The notes beneath the pieces are model-generated. The model ran no database searches. It was not told the DNA's origin and saw only the letters and a program-made list of their open reading frames with translations. A stretch of DNA of 64,000 nt from Euphorbia lathyris (taxonomy: Eukaryota > Streptophyta > Magnoliopsida > Malpighiales > Euphorbiaceae), in assembly GCF_963576675.1 (NCBI RefSeq), contig NC_088911.1, forward strand, positions 134,667,929 to 134,731,928, read 5' to 3'. Numbering within the stretch: the stretch's first letter is position 1; each line of letters starts with the position of its first letter. This document shows, piece by piece, positions 46,884 through 58,373 of this stretch. The translations under genes were made by a program, and so were the position numbers.

Positions 46884-49800
46884 ATGTTAGATAATAGGAA
46901 AGTTCAATCGACTCATCCACCACTTAGGGGTATAAGACTAGATCACAATAACCAAAAGGTAGAAGCGATTCCTTATAAGACACCCAGTAATGATGACAAA
47001 ACCAATGTTAAAAATATAATTCTCCAAAATAACTATACCAATACAAATTTGAATACAATAGGAAGACAACTAGATAGGATAGAAAAACACCTTGATAAAC
47101 AACCTATAGTTTTTGATTCCTCCAAACCCATTACCAAACCTAAGATCCAAAATCCCATTTTTAAACCATATCAAATGACAAATCAAAGTTCAAAAAATAT
47201 CCAAGATAGCAAATCTGAATACATTAAAGCCATTCGTGATCAATTAAGTAGGATGACTCCTACGAGTACCAACTCCAACCAAGATTCCGCTCAAATTATC
47301 CCTGATACTCCTCCCCATTCGGCCAGTAAAGTTAATGTCATAACTCAAGACTCTGAAACTGAAAGTCTCATTGAACAATTCCAAGAAGTCACTCCTGAAA
47401 TTAATAAACTTCATTGGTCTAGGATTCCACAAGACCGTTTGCAAATCATCCCTGCCCCTGATATCAATACAGCTAAACCTTTATCTCAATCTCGTTTCAA
47501 TGCCACCTCTGTCTATGATTGGAACATAGATGGACTCTCTAAGTATGAAATTCTTGGTCTTCTACAACAGATGACCATGGTTGCCAATGCTTATAAGACT
47601 CAACCTGGTACCCAGGATAGGACAGTTGCTGAACTCCTCATAGCAGGATTTTCAGGCCAACTGAAAGGTTGGTGGGATTACTATCTCACACAACAACAGC
47701 AAGAAGAAATTTTAGATGCCATTAAGATAGATGAAAATGATGAACCAATCTTTGATGATGATGGTGACCCGATTCAAGATGCCATAGCCACTCTAATTCT
47801 TACAATTTCTCTTCATTTCATAGGAGATCCCTCCCATTTAAAAGATAAAAATGCTGAACTTTTATCAAATTTGAAGTGTAAAAAACTTAGCGATTTCCAA
47901 TGGTACAAAAATACGTTTTTAACTAGAGTAATGCTTAGAGAAGACTCAAATCAACCCTTTTGGAAAGAAAAGTTTTTGGCTGGCTTACCAACCCAATTAG
48001 GTGAGAAAGTTAGAAACAAAATTAGAGAAACACATGGACACCAAATTCCTTATAACAAATTCACTTACGGTGAGCTGATTAGTCTAACCCAACAGGAAGG
48101 ATTAAAAATTTGCCAAGAAATGAAATTACAAAAACATCTAAAATGGGAACTTAAGAAAACTAGGTCCGAATTAGGAACTTTTTGTAATCAGTTTGACATC
48201 AACATAAATAAACCCTCAACATCAACTTGCCCAGGAAATTGTAGCAAAAATTCTAGGAGAAATGCTTATAGGAAACCCAAGAAATTCATGAAAAAATATC
48301 AAAAGTCCCAAGATGATTATTATAGAAAATCTCACTATAGGAAACCGAGAAAATACAAACAAAAGAAAACTGAAATTAAGAACAAAGAAAATAAATTTAG
48401 AGATATTACATGTTATAGATGCCATAGAAAGGGACATACATCGAAATTCTGTAAATTCAATAAAAAACTACATGAACTACAACTAGATGATGAAATAACC
48501 AACAAAATCTCCAATCTACTTCTTGATTCCTCTTCCGATACCTCTAGTTCTGATTCTGAAAACCTTTCTTCAATATCCTCTGAAAACAACCAAGACCTTC
48601 AATTAGATGAAATCGTTGCAACTAGCTCTACGAGCTCTTTTGAAATTAATGTTTTAACTAGGGAACAAAGTACGACTTTAGATATCATCAACAACATAGG
48701 AGACCCAGAACTCAAAAGAGAATTTTTAAATAAACTTTTAAGATCCTTAGACAACCAAGAAGAGAGAAAAGAAGATAAAAAGGTAGAGAAAACTTCCATT
48801 TTACCCAATACCAGTAAAGGAGCCTACGATCTCACCAAAATTCTAAATAAAAGGAAAAAACCCATCTTAAATGAAAAAACAAGCATTCAAAAACTACAAA
48901 AGGAAATTAAGGAAATAAAATCTGAGCTTAGAGAACTTAAAGAAAAGCAAAGAAAGGATTCTGAATTAATTTCGAAACTTCTTCAAGATACCTCTGATTC
49001 TTCTGATTTTCCTGAAGAAACTGAGATTGGCCAAACCTCTTCCCATGAAATTCAAAATGTTCAAAATGTTGAAAAGATTCCAACTGATTTTCTCTTTGTT
49101 TTACGGGAAATTACTACCCGAAAATATGTTATCAAAATAACTCTTGTTTTTTCAAAAGATTTCCAAATCGATACCATCGCACTTTTTGACACTGGTGCTG
49201 ATTTAAATTGTATAAAATCAGGAATTGTTCCAAAAGAGTTTTTAGAGAAAACAAATGAAAGGCTTTCTGCTGCAAATAATTCCAAATTGATTGTTGATTC
49301 AAAAACGGAAGCCTCGATTTTAAATAATGATATTCTCCTAAAAACTTGGTTCGTTTCTGTTAGTGCTATTCAACACAGTGTCATTTTGGGAACTCCTTTC
49401 ATGAATCTGATTACTCCTTATAAGGTGAAAGCAGATTCAATTTCCTCAAGAACAGAAAATGGAAAATTAAATTTTGAATTTATCGAAAAACCTCAAACGA
49501 GGAATCTTGATTTAATCAAAGCTTGTTCGATTCATGAAAATTCCTTAAATGTTTTAATCAAAGGGAAAACTTATCATCTTCAATCTCTCCAAAAATATGT
49601 TGTTTTCAAACGGTTTGAAGAACAGATAAATAATCCTTCAATCCAACAGAAAATTTCTGAATTTCAAAACTTGATTGAAAAAGAAATTTGTTCTGATCTT
49701 CCAACTGCCTTTTGGGACAGAAAACAACATATTGTTGACTTGCCTTACGAAATTGATTTTGATGAGAAACAAATTCCAACCAAGGCTAGGCCAATTCAAA

Positions 49801-51080
49801 TGAACCAAGAACTTGAGCAATACTGTAGAAAAGAAATTCAGGAATTAGAACAAAAAGGTCTAATTTCAAAATCAAGGTCCCCTTGTAGTTGTGCTGCATT
49901 TTATGTCAATAAAAATTCTGAAATAGAGAGAGGAACGCCTAGGTTAGTAATAAATTACAAACCTTTGAATAAGGCGTTGAGATGGATTAGGTACCCTATT
50001 CCAAATAAAAAAGATCTTTTGCAAAAACTTCATTCTGCTTATGTTTTTTCGAAATTTGACATGAAATCAGGATTTTGGCAAATTCAAATTTCAAAATCTC
50101 ATAGGTACAAAACTGCTTTTACTGTTCCTTTTGGTCAGTATGAGTGGAATGTAATGCCTTTTGGTTTGAAAAATGCCCCTTCTGAATTCCAAAGAATTAT
50201 GAATGACATTTTCAATGATTATTCAAAATTCTGTATTGTGTACATCGATGATGTTCTTATCTTTTCAAATTCTATTCAAGAACATTTCAAACACCTTAAA
50301 ACCTTTTTCTATGTTGTTAAGAAAAATGGTTTGGTTGTGTCGAAATCGAAAATTTCCTTGTTCCAAACTCGCATCAGGTTCTTAGGACACTACATATCCA
50401 AAGGAACTATCACACCAATTGAAAGATCCCTTCAATTTGCACAAAAATTTCCCGATAGGATTCTTGATAAAAATCAATTACAGAGGTTTTTAGGAAGCCT
50501 TAATTATGTTCTTGATTTTTGTCCCAATATCAACAGAATGGCTAAGCCATTACATGATAGACTCAAGAAGAATCCTGTCCCATGGACTGAAGAGCATACT
50601 GCTCTTGTTAGAAAAATCAAACAACAGGTCTTAGAGATTCCTTGTCTTCATCTAGCTGATCCTTCCCTACCTAAGGTTGTAGAAACAGATGCCTCAGACC
50701 TAGGTTATGGTGGAATTCTTAAACAAGTTTCCGAGGGTAAAGAACACATAGTTCAATACACCTCTGGACATTGGAATGAATGCCAAAGAAATTACTCAAT
50801 AATTAAAAAAGAAATTTTGAGTATTGTTTTATGTATAAACAAATTTCAAAGTGATTTACTAAATCAAAAATTTCTTTTAAGAATTGATTGCAAAAGTGCA
50901 AAAGAAGTTTTACAAAAGGATGTTAAAAACCTTGCATCAAAACAGATTTTTGCACGATGGCAAGCAATTTTAAGCATTTATGATTTTGATATTGAGTTTA
51001 TAAAAGGAGATACAAATTCCATTCATGACTTCCTAACACGTGAATTCCTTCAAAATTCCAGCCATGCCGAAGAAAAATAA
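46884..51080 (+). pseudogene. Pararetrovirus ORF1, plus copy, 5'-truncated but open (capsid-protease-RT-RNase H)
   Basis: Open for 1398 codons from an internal Met to the natural stop; the first 495 residues including the movement-protein core are absent because the copy is 5'-truncated. Shows capsid region, CCHC zinc finger (48411-48452), coiled coil near 48880-48990, DTGAD protease (49188), RT with FDMKSGFWQIQI, FGLKNAPSEFQ and YIDD (50241-50252), and RNase H with ETDASDLGYGG (50688). No stop or frameshift. Overlaps ORF2 by 17 nt. It has no viral promoter directly upstream; the neighbouring minus copy faces away. Confidence 0.9.
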
Positions 51081-52578
51081 AGGAAAAGAAATCACTGGGA
51101 GAGATTCCACAATCACTGGGAGAGATTCCAACAAAAATTCTGATGAAGATTCAAAAATAAAAACATGGAGAGATGCCGCTCTAAAGAAAGAATCAACTCT
51201 TGAAGATACCAACCAATCAGGTTTGGACCCTAAAATCCAAAAATGGTTGGCAGAAACATTTGCAAAATCCCCGGAGCTTCGACAAGCTCTAGTCAAGTAT
51301 CAGACTCCAAAAGAAGAGATTCCAATTGTTCAAAAACCTGAGAAAGGAGAATCTTCTTCAACAAAAGCCCTTTCTCATGAAATTTCTAAAAATGTTTTAA
51401 GTTCCCAAATCTCAACTTCCCAAAAATATTTTCATGATACCCAAAAAACAATCTCCAATTCCAATTTTCAAAATTCCCAAGTGGCTTTCACACATGTTGT
51501 CCCTTCTCCAATTCCTTCAACTTTTCCAAGTGATTTTATTGTCAAGAATTCATTTCAAAATGTTCTTTCTGTAGAAAAAGGCTTTTATCATGAAGATCCT
51601 CAAGTTTCAATTGAAAAAGCTTTTGGTAAAAATTGGTTTTTCAAATCATGGGACTTAAACAAGACTTCACGATATTATGAAATGATTCTTACTGTCACAA
51701 ATTCTGCTTCTTTCAAACACTTTTACTGGAAATCTGAACACTCAGACCCAGCATATTCCACAGTAAAAATTCACAAGGTTATTTCTCTGATAGACTGGAA
51801 ACACCCACTGTCTGAACCTGTGTATTTTCCTGTGGAACACAAAGAAGAAGAATTTTATGAGACTCCTTTTAATTACTGGGAATACCAACAGGCCTGGTGA
51901 AATGCCCTCCTGATTAATAATGTTGGGAGGAAACATTCTTGGCTTATCTTTTTTGATACCGCTTGTAATCCAGAAAAATTTCCTCTTTGGTTCCAACAAT
52001 GGTGGGAACATTGGGGTTGCGTTGAGCAAATCCTCCAAGACAGAATTCTTACTTGTTACAAAAAATTTAAGGCGGGTTACAAACCCAGTGAGGAGGAAAA
52101 AAGGTTCTCTCCCTTGGCTTTATTTTGCATGAAATTTTACTTTGCTTGGGTAGGTGCTTCGAAGGTACAATATGCAGAAAATTATAGAAATTCACTGATT
52201 CAAAGGAGATTTCTAGTAAGATGGTGGGACAAATTCAAGATTCCTCCTAGTCTCACTATTGAGAAAATGGATATATGGTTGAAAAATCCTACTAGAAAAT
52301 CTGGAGAAATACAGTTCACTGAGAATCGATTCCTTCCACTTTCCAAACAAATACCTGAAAAAACCATTTCTTTGGGACAAGCACAATTTTTGGCCGAGAA
52401 ATCCCACTTAGCCTCAAAATTAGCTGCAGCAAAAACCCCTGAAGAGATGACTGCTTTGTTCAGAAAATACCTTCCCCAATCCCAGTCAGACTCAGACCAG
52501 GATGAACCAGCAATTAACTTGAGTGATAATGATTCCGACTATGATCACTTTAGCATGTTTGGTAACTCTGGTTTCTAA
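51064..52578 (+). pseudogene. Pararetrovirus ORF2, plus copy (function unknown)
   Basis: ATG 51064 to TAA 52578, 504 codons, with one in-frame TGA at 51898-51900 where the minus copy has a Trp codon. The C-terminus ends in an acidic Ser/Asp-rich tail that is truncated in the minus copy. The lesions in the two copies differ, so both arose after the copies separated. Confidence 0.78.
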
Positions 52579-52958
52579 AAAAAATAAATAAAAAATAAAA
52601 AAAAATAAAAAAATAAAAAAAAAATAAAAAAAAGATCCCGCTAAGTTACCTTAAATGGTACTTAGGCAAAACTTAAGGGACAATTACTCCCCAAAATCCA
52701 AATTTTGAAGATTGCAGATTTTGAAGATTCCAAAGATTGAAGATTTTTGAAGATTCCAGAAAACTGTGTTCCAATGAAATTATTTGAAGATTCCAACACG
52801 TGACCACTGACAATTTTGCAGACAGACATTGCAGCTGGCATGTGGATATACTGTACCAGTACTATTCACAAAGACAAAATTGCCCTTGGTTACTATTCAT
52901 GATTTCAAAAATACCCCTGGTTACTATTTATGATTCCAAAAATGCCCTTTGGTTTGCC

Positions 52959-52966
52959 TATATAAG
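52959..52966 (+). promoter_or_regulatory. Pararetrovirus TATA box (plus copy)
   Basis: TATATAAG in the large intergenic region, about 850 nt upstream of the primer-binding site; candidate pregenomic RNA promoter, reading towards the truncated second unit. Confidence 0.65.
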
Positions 52967-53295
52967 GAGGTACCCTCCAACACTACATCCATCCATTTCA
53001 TACATCCATTTTCAAGCATTCATTCTACTCTCCATACACCTTCTCTCTCCTTCCAACACTCTCTCTCTTCTCTCCATCATCTCTTCCACTTCCATCCCTA
53101 CCTTCTACCTTCATCCATATACACCACCTTCCTCCTTCATCCATATACACCACATTTTCCACCTCAAACCTTAAATTTCTCTCTTGTAATCAATTTCAAG
53201 AATAATTTGTAATTCCTTTTACGAAGGAAGTTGTATCTCCAGTTTTTGATTCCAAATTTGTAAGTTTTTGATGGTTGGCTACGCCACCTACTTTT

Positions 53296-53301
53296 AATAA
53301 A
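53296..53301 (+). terminator. Pararetrovirus poly(A) signal (plus copy)
   Basis: AATAAA about 335 bp after the TATA box, followed at 53340 on by leader sequence; matches 38682-38687 of the minus copy. Confidence 0.55.
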
Positions 53302-53454
53302 TTTCATATTTCAAGTTTATTTATCTAGATCCTTTCAAATTTTGTGGGATCCCTTACAAAAGTATGCAAGCTTATGGTCTATGATCATAAGTAGACAGAA
53401 ACTGGGGGACGCTCAAGTTTGAAAGTTACTATTTTGTTTATTTCATTTTCTTAC

Positions 53455-53524
53455 CTATATATATATATTTATCTATTAGTATTATATTAAATATATATAC
53501 ATATATTATATTATATATATATTA

Positions 53525-53556
<32 letters not shown>

Positions 53557-53559
53557 TAC

Positions 53560-53591
<32 letters not shown>

Positions 53592-53660
53592 CATATTATC
53601 TATATATTATATTATATATTATATATATACATATATACATATATATCTATATTTATATTT
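53455..53660. repeat. TA-rich microsatellite in the leader (plus copy)
   Basis: Long TATA-type tract, longer than its counterpart in the minus copy. Confidence 0.85.
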
Positions 53661-53810
53661 CATTTCAATATTCTCATCATCATTTTTGTCTTTTCCTGTT
53701 TTTTTCATATTCCCATTATTATCTTTTTTTTTCTATTTATTGGTTTTTAGAATATAGTCTATTAATATTTCCGTGTTGTTTATTAGACCCCTTGGATTCG
53801 TGGGCGTGTC

Positions 53811-53822
53811 TGGTATCAGAGC
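53811..53822 (+). promoter_or_regulatory. Pararetrovirus primer-binding site, tRNA-iMet
   Basis: TGGTATCAGAGC, complement of the initiator-Met tRNA 3' end, present whole only here; in the minus copy it is split between the two ends of the unit. Confidence 0.85.
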
Positions 53823-54009
53823 CTGGGGGGTATATTTATAGAAAATTCGTGTTTATTTTGGAAAGATCTTTTGTAAGAATAATTTATTTTCCTGAGTGTT
53901 TTTGCCTAAGCTTGTGTCTGGGTAGTAAGCCAGTGGAAAGGCTGTGAAACCTAGAAAGTGCTTTGGATTGTAAGGAAAATAATTTATTATTGCAAACAAT
54001 CTTTTTAAA

Positions 54010-54229
54010 ATGGATGCATTTTTCTGTAGAACTACCTCTACAAATTCTGTATCAACCACTTCTTCTGATTCCAAGAAAATAATAAATAGTGAAGAAATAG
54101 TAATAGAAGATTTTCAAAAATCAATAGATAATTGGCAAATTCCAAAGAAAGAAAAGGATGAAATTTATGAAACTTCTAAATTTCATTTTTTCAAAACAAA
54201 TTTTACAATTAAGACTGAAGAAAGAGACC
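54010..54229 (+). pseudogene. Start of a second pararetrovirus ORF1, truncated
   Basis: ATG 54010 and the first 73 codons of ORF1 as in the minus copy, about 200 nt after the primer-binding site, cut off at 54229 by gypsy sequence before the movement-protein core. Confidence 0.85.
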
Positions 54230-56793
54230 GATCCAAATAGAAACAACCATTATTGACATCATTGGAGTGACGGGTCACACTATCCAGACCAAGGGCCAGA
54301 GGTTGCAGCCCTAATTTCCATCCGTCATCTGACAATGTACATTCCCACCAGCAAAGGAGGAGTAATGATTAGCGGGAACCAAAAGGTGGCTAAAGAGACT
54401 TATACTCGGCGTCACTATCAATCCGCCCACAATCCAAAGAGGACGAAGGTGAGAAATATTAACTTGTCACTACAGCTTTGGGCGACACAGAAACGCTCCT
54501 TATTGCTGATGGAAAGCAGGTGCGGATCGCCAAAGGATTAAAACTTGAGATCAAAGAGGATGTTAAAAAAGTTCTCATTGAGTCTGAAAGCGTATTTACA
54601 TAGGAGAATGAGATCCCCACAGGAGTAAGCCCAGATGTGATTACTAATAAGTTAAATATCATTGAGGATGTGGTTCTAGTTGCTCAGAAAAGACGGAACC
54701 ATGGGCCTAAAAATCAGTATTTTTACATATTCTTATATGTGCATTAAACTGTTATAGTATCCTATATTTTATAATTTATTCTTTCTCGACATACTTCTTA
54801 TATTCATTTGCCTAGCTTTTAGTGCTGATATACGCCCAGTGGCTGGCGAATGAAAAGTTCCACAGGCGGATCAATTACCTCAAAGATAGGACAATTGATC
54901 CCATCACGGGCGGATCCCCTTTCCACAAAGATAAGAAGCACAGACCCTCAGGAGCTTTCAAATGAGCTCAACTCTCTCCTCAAAGACAAGAAAAGGATTG
55001 ACCACCATCAAAAGCGGGTTAAAATCATCTCAAACATGAGATCATTACACCCTCAACTTTCTCCTCAAAGATAGGAGAACACTCTCATGGGCGGATCCAT
55101 CTTTAGATGATCACCATTCGAGAAAGAGTTAAAACATTCCTTGGACGCAAGGACTTTACACTCTCTCACTCCCTTCCCAAAGAAGGGTTCACAAGTCCTA
55201 TGGGCGGATCGCTTCACCTCAAAGATAGGTAGCAAGTTGATCCCCTAGGCAGCTTTACTTCCTCTAGAAGGAATAGAACAACCTCTAAACCTTCACAAAG
55301 GTTCACACATTGGGGTATGGCTGGCCACCTACCCTAAACAATCGGAGAAATCCTAAACCAGATTCTAGAAAATTACTTGCTAAAAGATATAATGCATTAG
55401 CAAAAATAGTTGTGGAAAGCAAAGGGTTCATCCAAATAATGAAGCCTCGTCTTCATCTCCAAACAATGAAGCCTCGTCTTCATCCAATTAATGAAGCCTC
55501 GTCTTCATCAAAGTAATGAATCCTCATCTTCATCGTAGAAATAACAAAGTCTCGCCTCCACAAAATGCACAAAAGTCCCTAAATGGCTGATCATTCTTAC
55601 TGATCCCTAAGGGCGGGTCATTCTCCTCAATATGGCAGAACTGAAGAAAATAAGTACCTAAAGGCGAATCATAATCCTATGCGGTAGGAACAAATGGTCC
55701 CATAAAGGGCAGGTTATTCCTTTCTAAAGGAAATATAACTCTCAAGAAACACCTAGAGGATAACAATGGATACGGTTGGCCACCTATCCACAAGGAAGCA
55801 AAAACTCCTAAAAGTGCATCATATCCATATATGATCCCACATAGGGCGGATCTTGTTCATAAGATCCCACATAAGGAAGCCCCAAAAGGCGCATCATTTC
55901 CATATATGATCCCCCATCTAAGGCGGGTCCGCTTTCCTCCAAGATAGAAAAATAAAAACACCATTTAGACAGCCCTAAAGAGCTTTTTATACCTTTAGGG
56001 GGGGCTTCTGATAACAACCCAAATTATTCTTGAATAAGGAATAAGGGAAAATTAATAGAAATAATGGCAAACCATTATTCCTTCTAAAAGAGATATTTAT
56101 ACATGATTAATGTGGAATTAATGATAATTAATGCAGGGGATAATATGCAAATAATGAGGAAAATGAAGGAGTCTCTAGCATTATGCCACGCCACGTGGAC
56201 CATGGCGAGATACGCCATAACGAGATACGCCCGATGAGAGCGAGTAGCGGAGGCCCGCCATAGCTCTCAAGGAGAGCGTACATACGCCTTGACGGATCAA
56301 AGAATACGAAAAGGGATATTCATCTTACTGACAGAATATTATCCCAAGGACCAAAAGGGATATTCACCTTGAGAACGCCGCAAGAAGAACCGGATGGCGG
56401 ATCTCCACGGTTCAGCTCAGTGAGATCCGCTGGCGAACCTATGAGGCGAATCTCCTCTTTCACCTGATTCATCACAGTAACGACAAACCGCCGACTCGGC
56501 CATAAAGACCATTAATGAGCTATCAATTAGCTAACCGTCAGGTTAAAGATAACCTGTAACCGCCATTAATGGAGCATTAATGGAGACCTTCTAGTTGCTG
56601 AAGGTTACGACTTCTTAGCTATATATATAGCCTACATCCCTAGGCTATCAAGGTACACATTCACTTACTCTTTGTCAATTCAGTTTGCTCTCTTGATCTT
56701 CCTTACTGACTTTGGCATCGGAGTGTCCCCGGCCGATCCCAACGGCGCCTCACAGGGACGTGCTCCGATCAAGGATTTTTCCCCGAGTTATCA
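54230..56793 (+). mobile_element. Deletion derivative of a second Tat-like Ty3/gypsy element
   Basis: 54230-54700 aligns with the protease-to-RT linker of the first Tat element (DIIGVTGHTIQTKGQ; YIPTSKGGVMI; SPDVIT) but lacks about 130 bp near 54300 and carries stops and shifts. About 54840-55990 matches the Tat 3' non-coding region, with RT, RNase H, integrase and the antisense gene deleted. The 3' LTR follows. The 5' side is replaced by pararetrovirus DNA, so no TSD can be read. Confidence 0.82.
56009..56793 (+). repeat. 3' LTR of the second Tat-like element
   Basis: 785 bp from TGATAACAACCC to GAGTTATCA, after polypurine tract TTTAGGGGGGGCTTC. Its second half is clearly related to the 484-bp LTR at 34847-35330 (shared GGATATTCACCT, ATCGGAGTGTCCCCGGCCGA), while the first 330 bp are extra. 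Confidence 0.8.
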
Positions 56794-57064
56794 AGAAGAA
56801 AAAGTTTTATAGTTGAGCAAGTAATAACTTCATTTTTAATTTATTTTTGAATTATGTAATAACATTCTAAGATGCGTGGAATAAATCTTCCGCATTTAAC
56901 TTACTTTTTTGCGACCAAATGATCAATTGATTACATTTATGTAAGTTTAGAGGGCTAACTGAACATTTTATACAAATTGAGAGAGCTATGAAGATCCTTT
57001 AAATATTCAATGGGTCAATCAAGCTTTTTGAACAAGTTCAAGAGGACAAATGATTTATTAAGCC
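56794..57064. mobile_element. Right half of a MITE (family of 3113-3617)
   Basis: Aligns with about 3347-3617 of the MITE at 3113 and ends at its terminal TTAAGCC. The missing half would lie on the other side of the Tat-like LTR, consistent with the gypsy element having inserted into it. Confidence 0.7.
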
Positions 57065-57774
57065 TATTTTTGAAGAAAAACTAAACCCTACACCTCCTAA
57101 AGTTTAGGTCATTTTTGTCTGTCAGTCTAAAAAACTATCATCTCCTCACTACTCCCTCTTACCACCTCCTCTCTCACCAAAATCCCACCATCTCGCTGCG
57201 GTTTCTTCCTGGTTCAAACGGGGATCTGGTTCTCCCTGGTTCAAATGGTCAACTGGTTTGATTCTCATTAGCTATTTCTCCTAGGTCAAACGGTGATCTG
57301 CTTCTCTCTCTCTCCGGCAGTGTTCTACATCACCGCTGAAGTTATGCGTTTACTTTCATTCTGGTAGAACCAGGGTCACACCGATCAGACTGCCGGTTCC
57401 CGATTCGATGCCAGTTCCGTCCGGTCTGAGTTAGACAACATTGGTAGCAATTGATAGGTGTGATCTCAATTTCACTGGAAAAAATTTCAACTGATTGAAG
57501 AAATAAGTCCCAAGGTTTTGGAACCAGTGCTATTGCAACAGAATGGTTTAAGTTGCAAACCACTTAATTTCAGTCCCAAAATTTATTTAGTAAATGATTT
57601 GGGACCGAAAGTTGCTGTCCCAGTCTCCGTATTTTTATTTAATATTGTATTTTCTTGTATTGATGCAATAATAATCAAGAAATACATGCACAATTGCAAA
57701 CCAAAATTCTATTTATAGAAATTAGATCAGAACATGGTGTAAATACAATATTAAATAAAAATTAATTTAGAACA
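57065..57774. other. Unassigned DNA
   Basis: CT-rich stretches near 57140-57310 and an inverted pair of about 20 bp (ATACAATATTAAATAAAAAT near 57640 and 57745). No supported gene. Confidence 0.4.
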
Positions 57775-57860
57775 ACATAAAACTTTTATTCTCAGGCCAA
57801 AAAATCCTTAGGCCTAACATCAAAAGGAAAAAAAGGCATCAAACACACATTATTTGTTGG
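57775..57860 (-). other. 3' UTR of PR-10 copy 3
   Basis: On the minus strand it reads like the copy 1/2 3' UTR: GTGTGTTTGATGC, then AGGCC..., then GAGAATAAAAGTTTTATGTTG, including an AATAAA. Confidence 0.65.
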
Positions 57861-58305
57861 AAGTATTACGACTAATTTAGCGGAAGCAATTAATTTAATT
57901 GTAGAGCAAAATAAAAATGAGTAGAGAAATTGAAAGGAAAGACAAGAGAATGGAAGCTAATTATTTCATTAACTTGAATTGAAGAAAAAACTCATCGTTA
58001 CAAGTCCAAACTCTTACAATATATAGATGAAATTCTATACTATTAAAAAAAAACTGCATTATTTGATTTCACACTTCATTCATATGTAGAAAATGGATAT
58101 AACTTTGAATTATTTATTGATTTTAGATCATAAGTTTCAAACTTATGCATGTGATCCCGACCACATTTCATGGTCCTTCATTTTTTGATCTTTTTTGTTT
58201 TTTTTTATTTTATCTTATTTATTTATTAAGTTTGTTTTATGTATTAATGAGTTTTGTTTGTTTTTGAATGGTTGACTTTGACATTAATTGAACATTATTG
58301 AACCC
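57861..58305. other. Insertion within the PR-10 copy 3 3' UTR, unassigned
   Basis: AT-rich DNA with no match in the other PR-10 3' UTRs. It starts TTGGAAGTATTACG, reminiscent of a copia LTR edge, but no partner repeat is visible. Confidence 0.35.
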
Positions 58306-58310
58306 CAAAT

Positions 58311-58373
58311 TTAGTTGCAGACATCAGGATTGGCCAAAATGTAGGCTTGGACAACCTTGTACAAGCCCATTGC
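58311..58373 (-). pseudogene. PR-10 copy 3, C-terminal part of exon 2
   Basis: On the minus strand, ATGGGCTTGTAC... encodes MGLYKVVQAYILANPDVCN-stop, a PR-10 C-terminus. The gypsy element at 58374 cuts it; reading across the insertion with one TSD removed, the upstream codons at the window's right edge (63994-64000) continue in frame as E-K-A before the Met. The gene is on the opposite strand to copies 1 and 2 and its remainder lies beyond the window. Confidence 0.85.

Larger units (their letters stand above)
46874..54229 (+). mobile_element. Endogenous pararetrovirus, circularly permuted plus-strand copy
   Basis: Starts at unit position about 1670 (inside ORF1), runs through the end of the unit to the primer-binding site (53811) and on without a break into the first 414 nt of a next unit, stopping at 54229 in the movement-protein region. 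Positions 415-1669 of the unit are missing. It is nearly identical to the minus copy. The join to the minus copy is at TGA (46874-46876), shared by both sides. The right end abuts Tat-type gypsy sequence. Running head-to-tail through the primer-binding site implies a circular or concatemeric source. Confidence 0.88.

Noticed and set aside
41697..51300. Short antisense frames opposite viral ORF1 and ORF2
   Set aside because: They appear at mirror positions in both copies because the copies are identical, overlap conserved RT and capsid codons, and have no features of their own.
39504..52578. The viral array as a Ty3/gypsy element with inverted order
   Set aside because: No integrase, no LTRs and a 30K-type movement protein are present; the repeats are whole inverted genome units, not LTRs.
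53811..53830. A tRNA-Met gene at the TGGTATCAGAGC motif
   Set aside because: Only the primer-binding complement of the tRNA end is present, with no cloverleaf around it; the same motif follows three LTRs in the window.
54010..54240. A small complete viral gene
   Set aside because: It is the cut-off start of ORF1; the last codons and stop come from the adjoining gypsy sequence.
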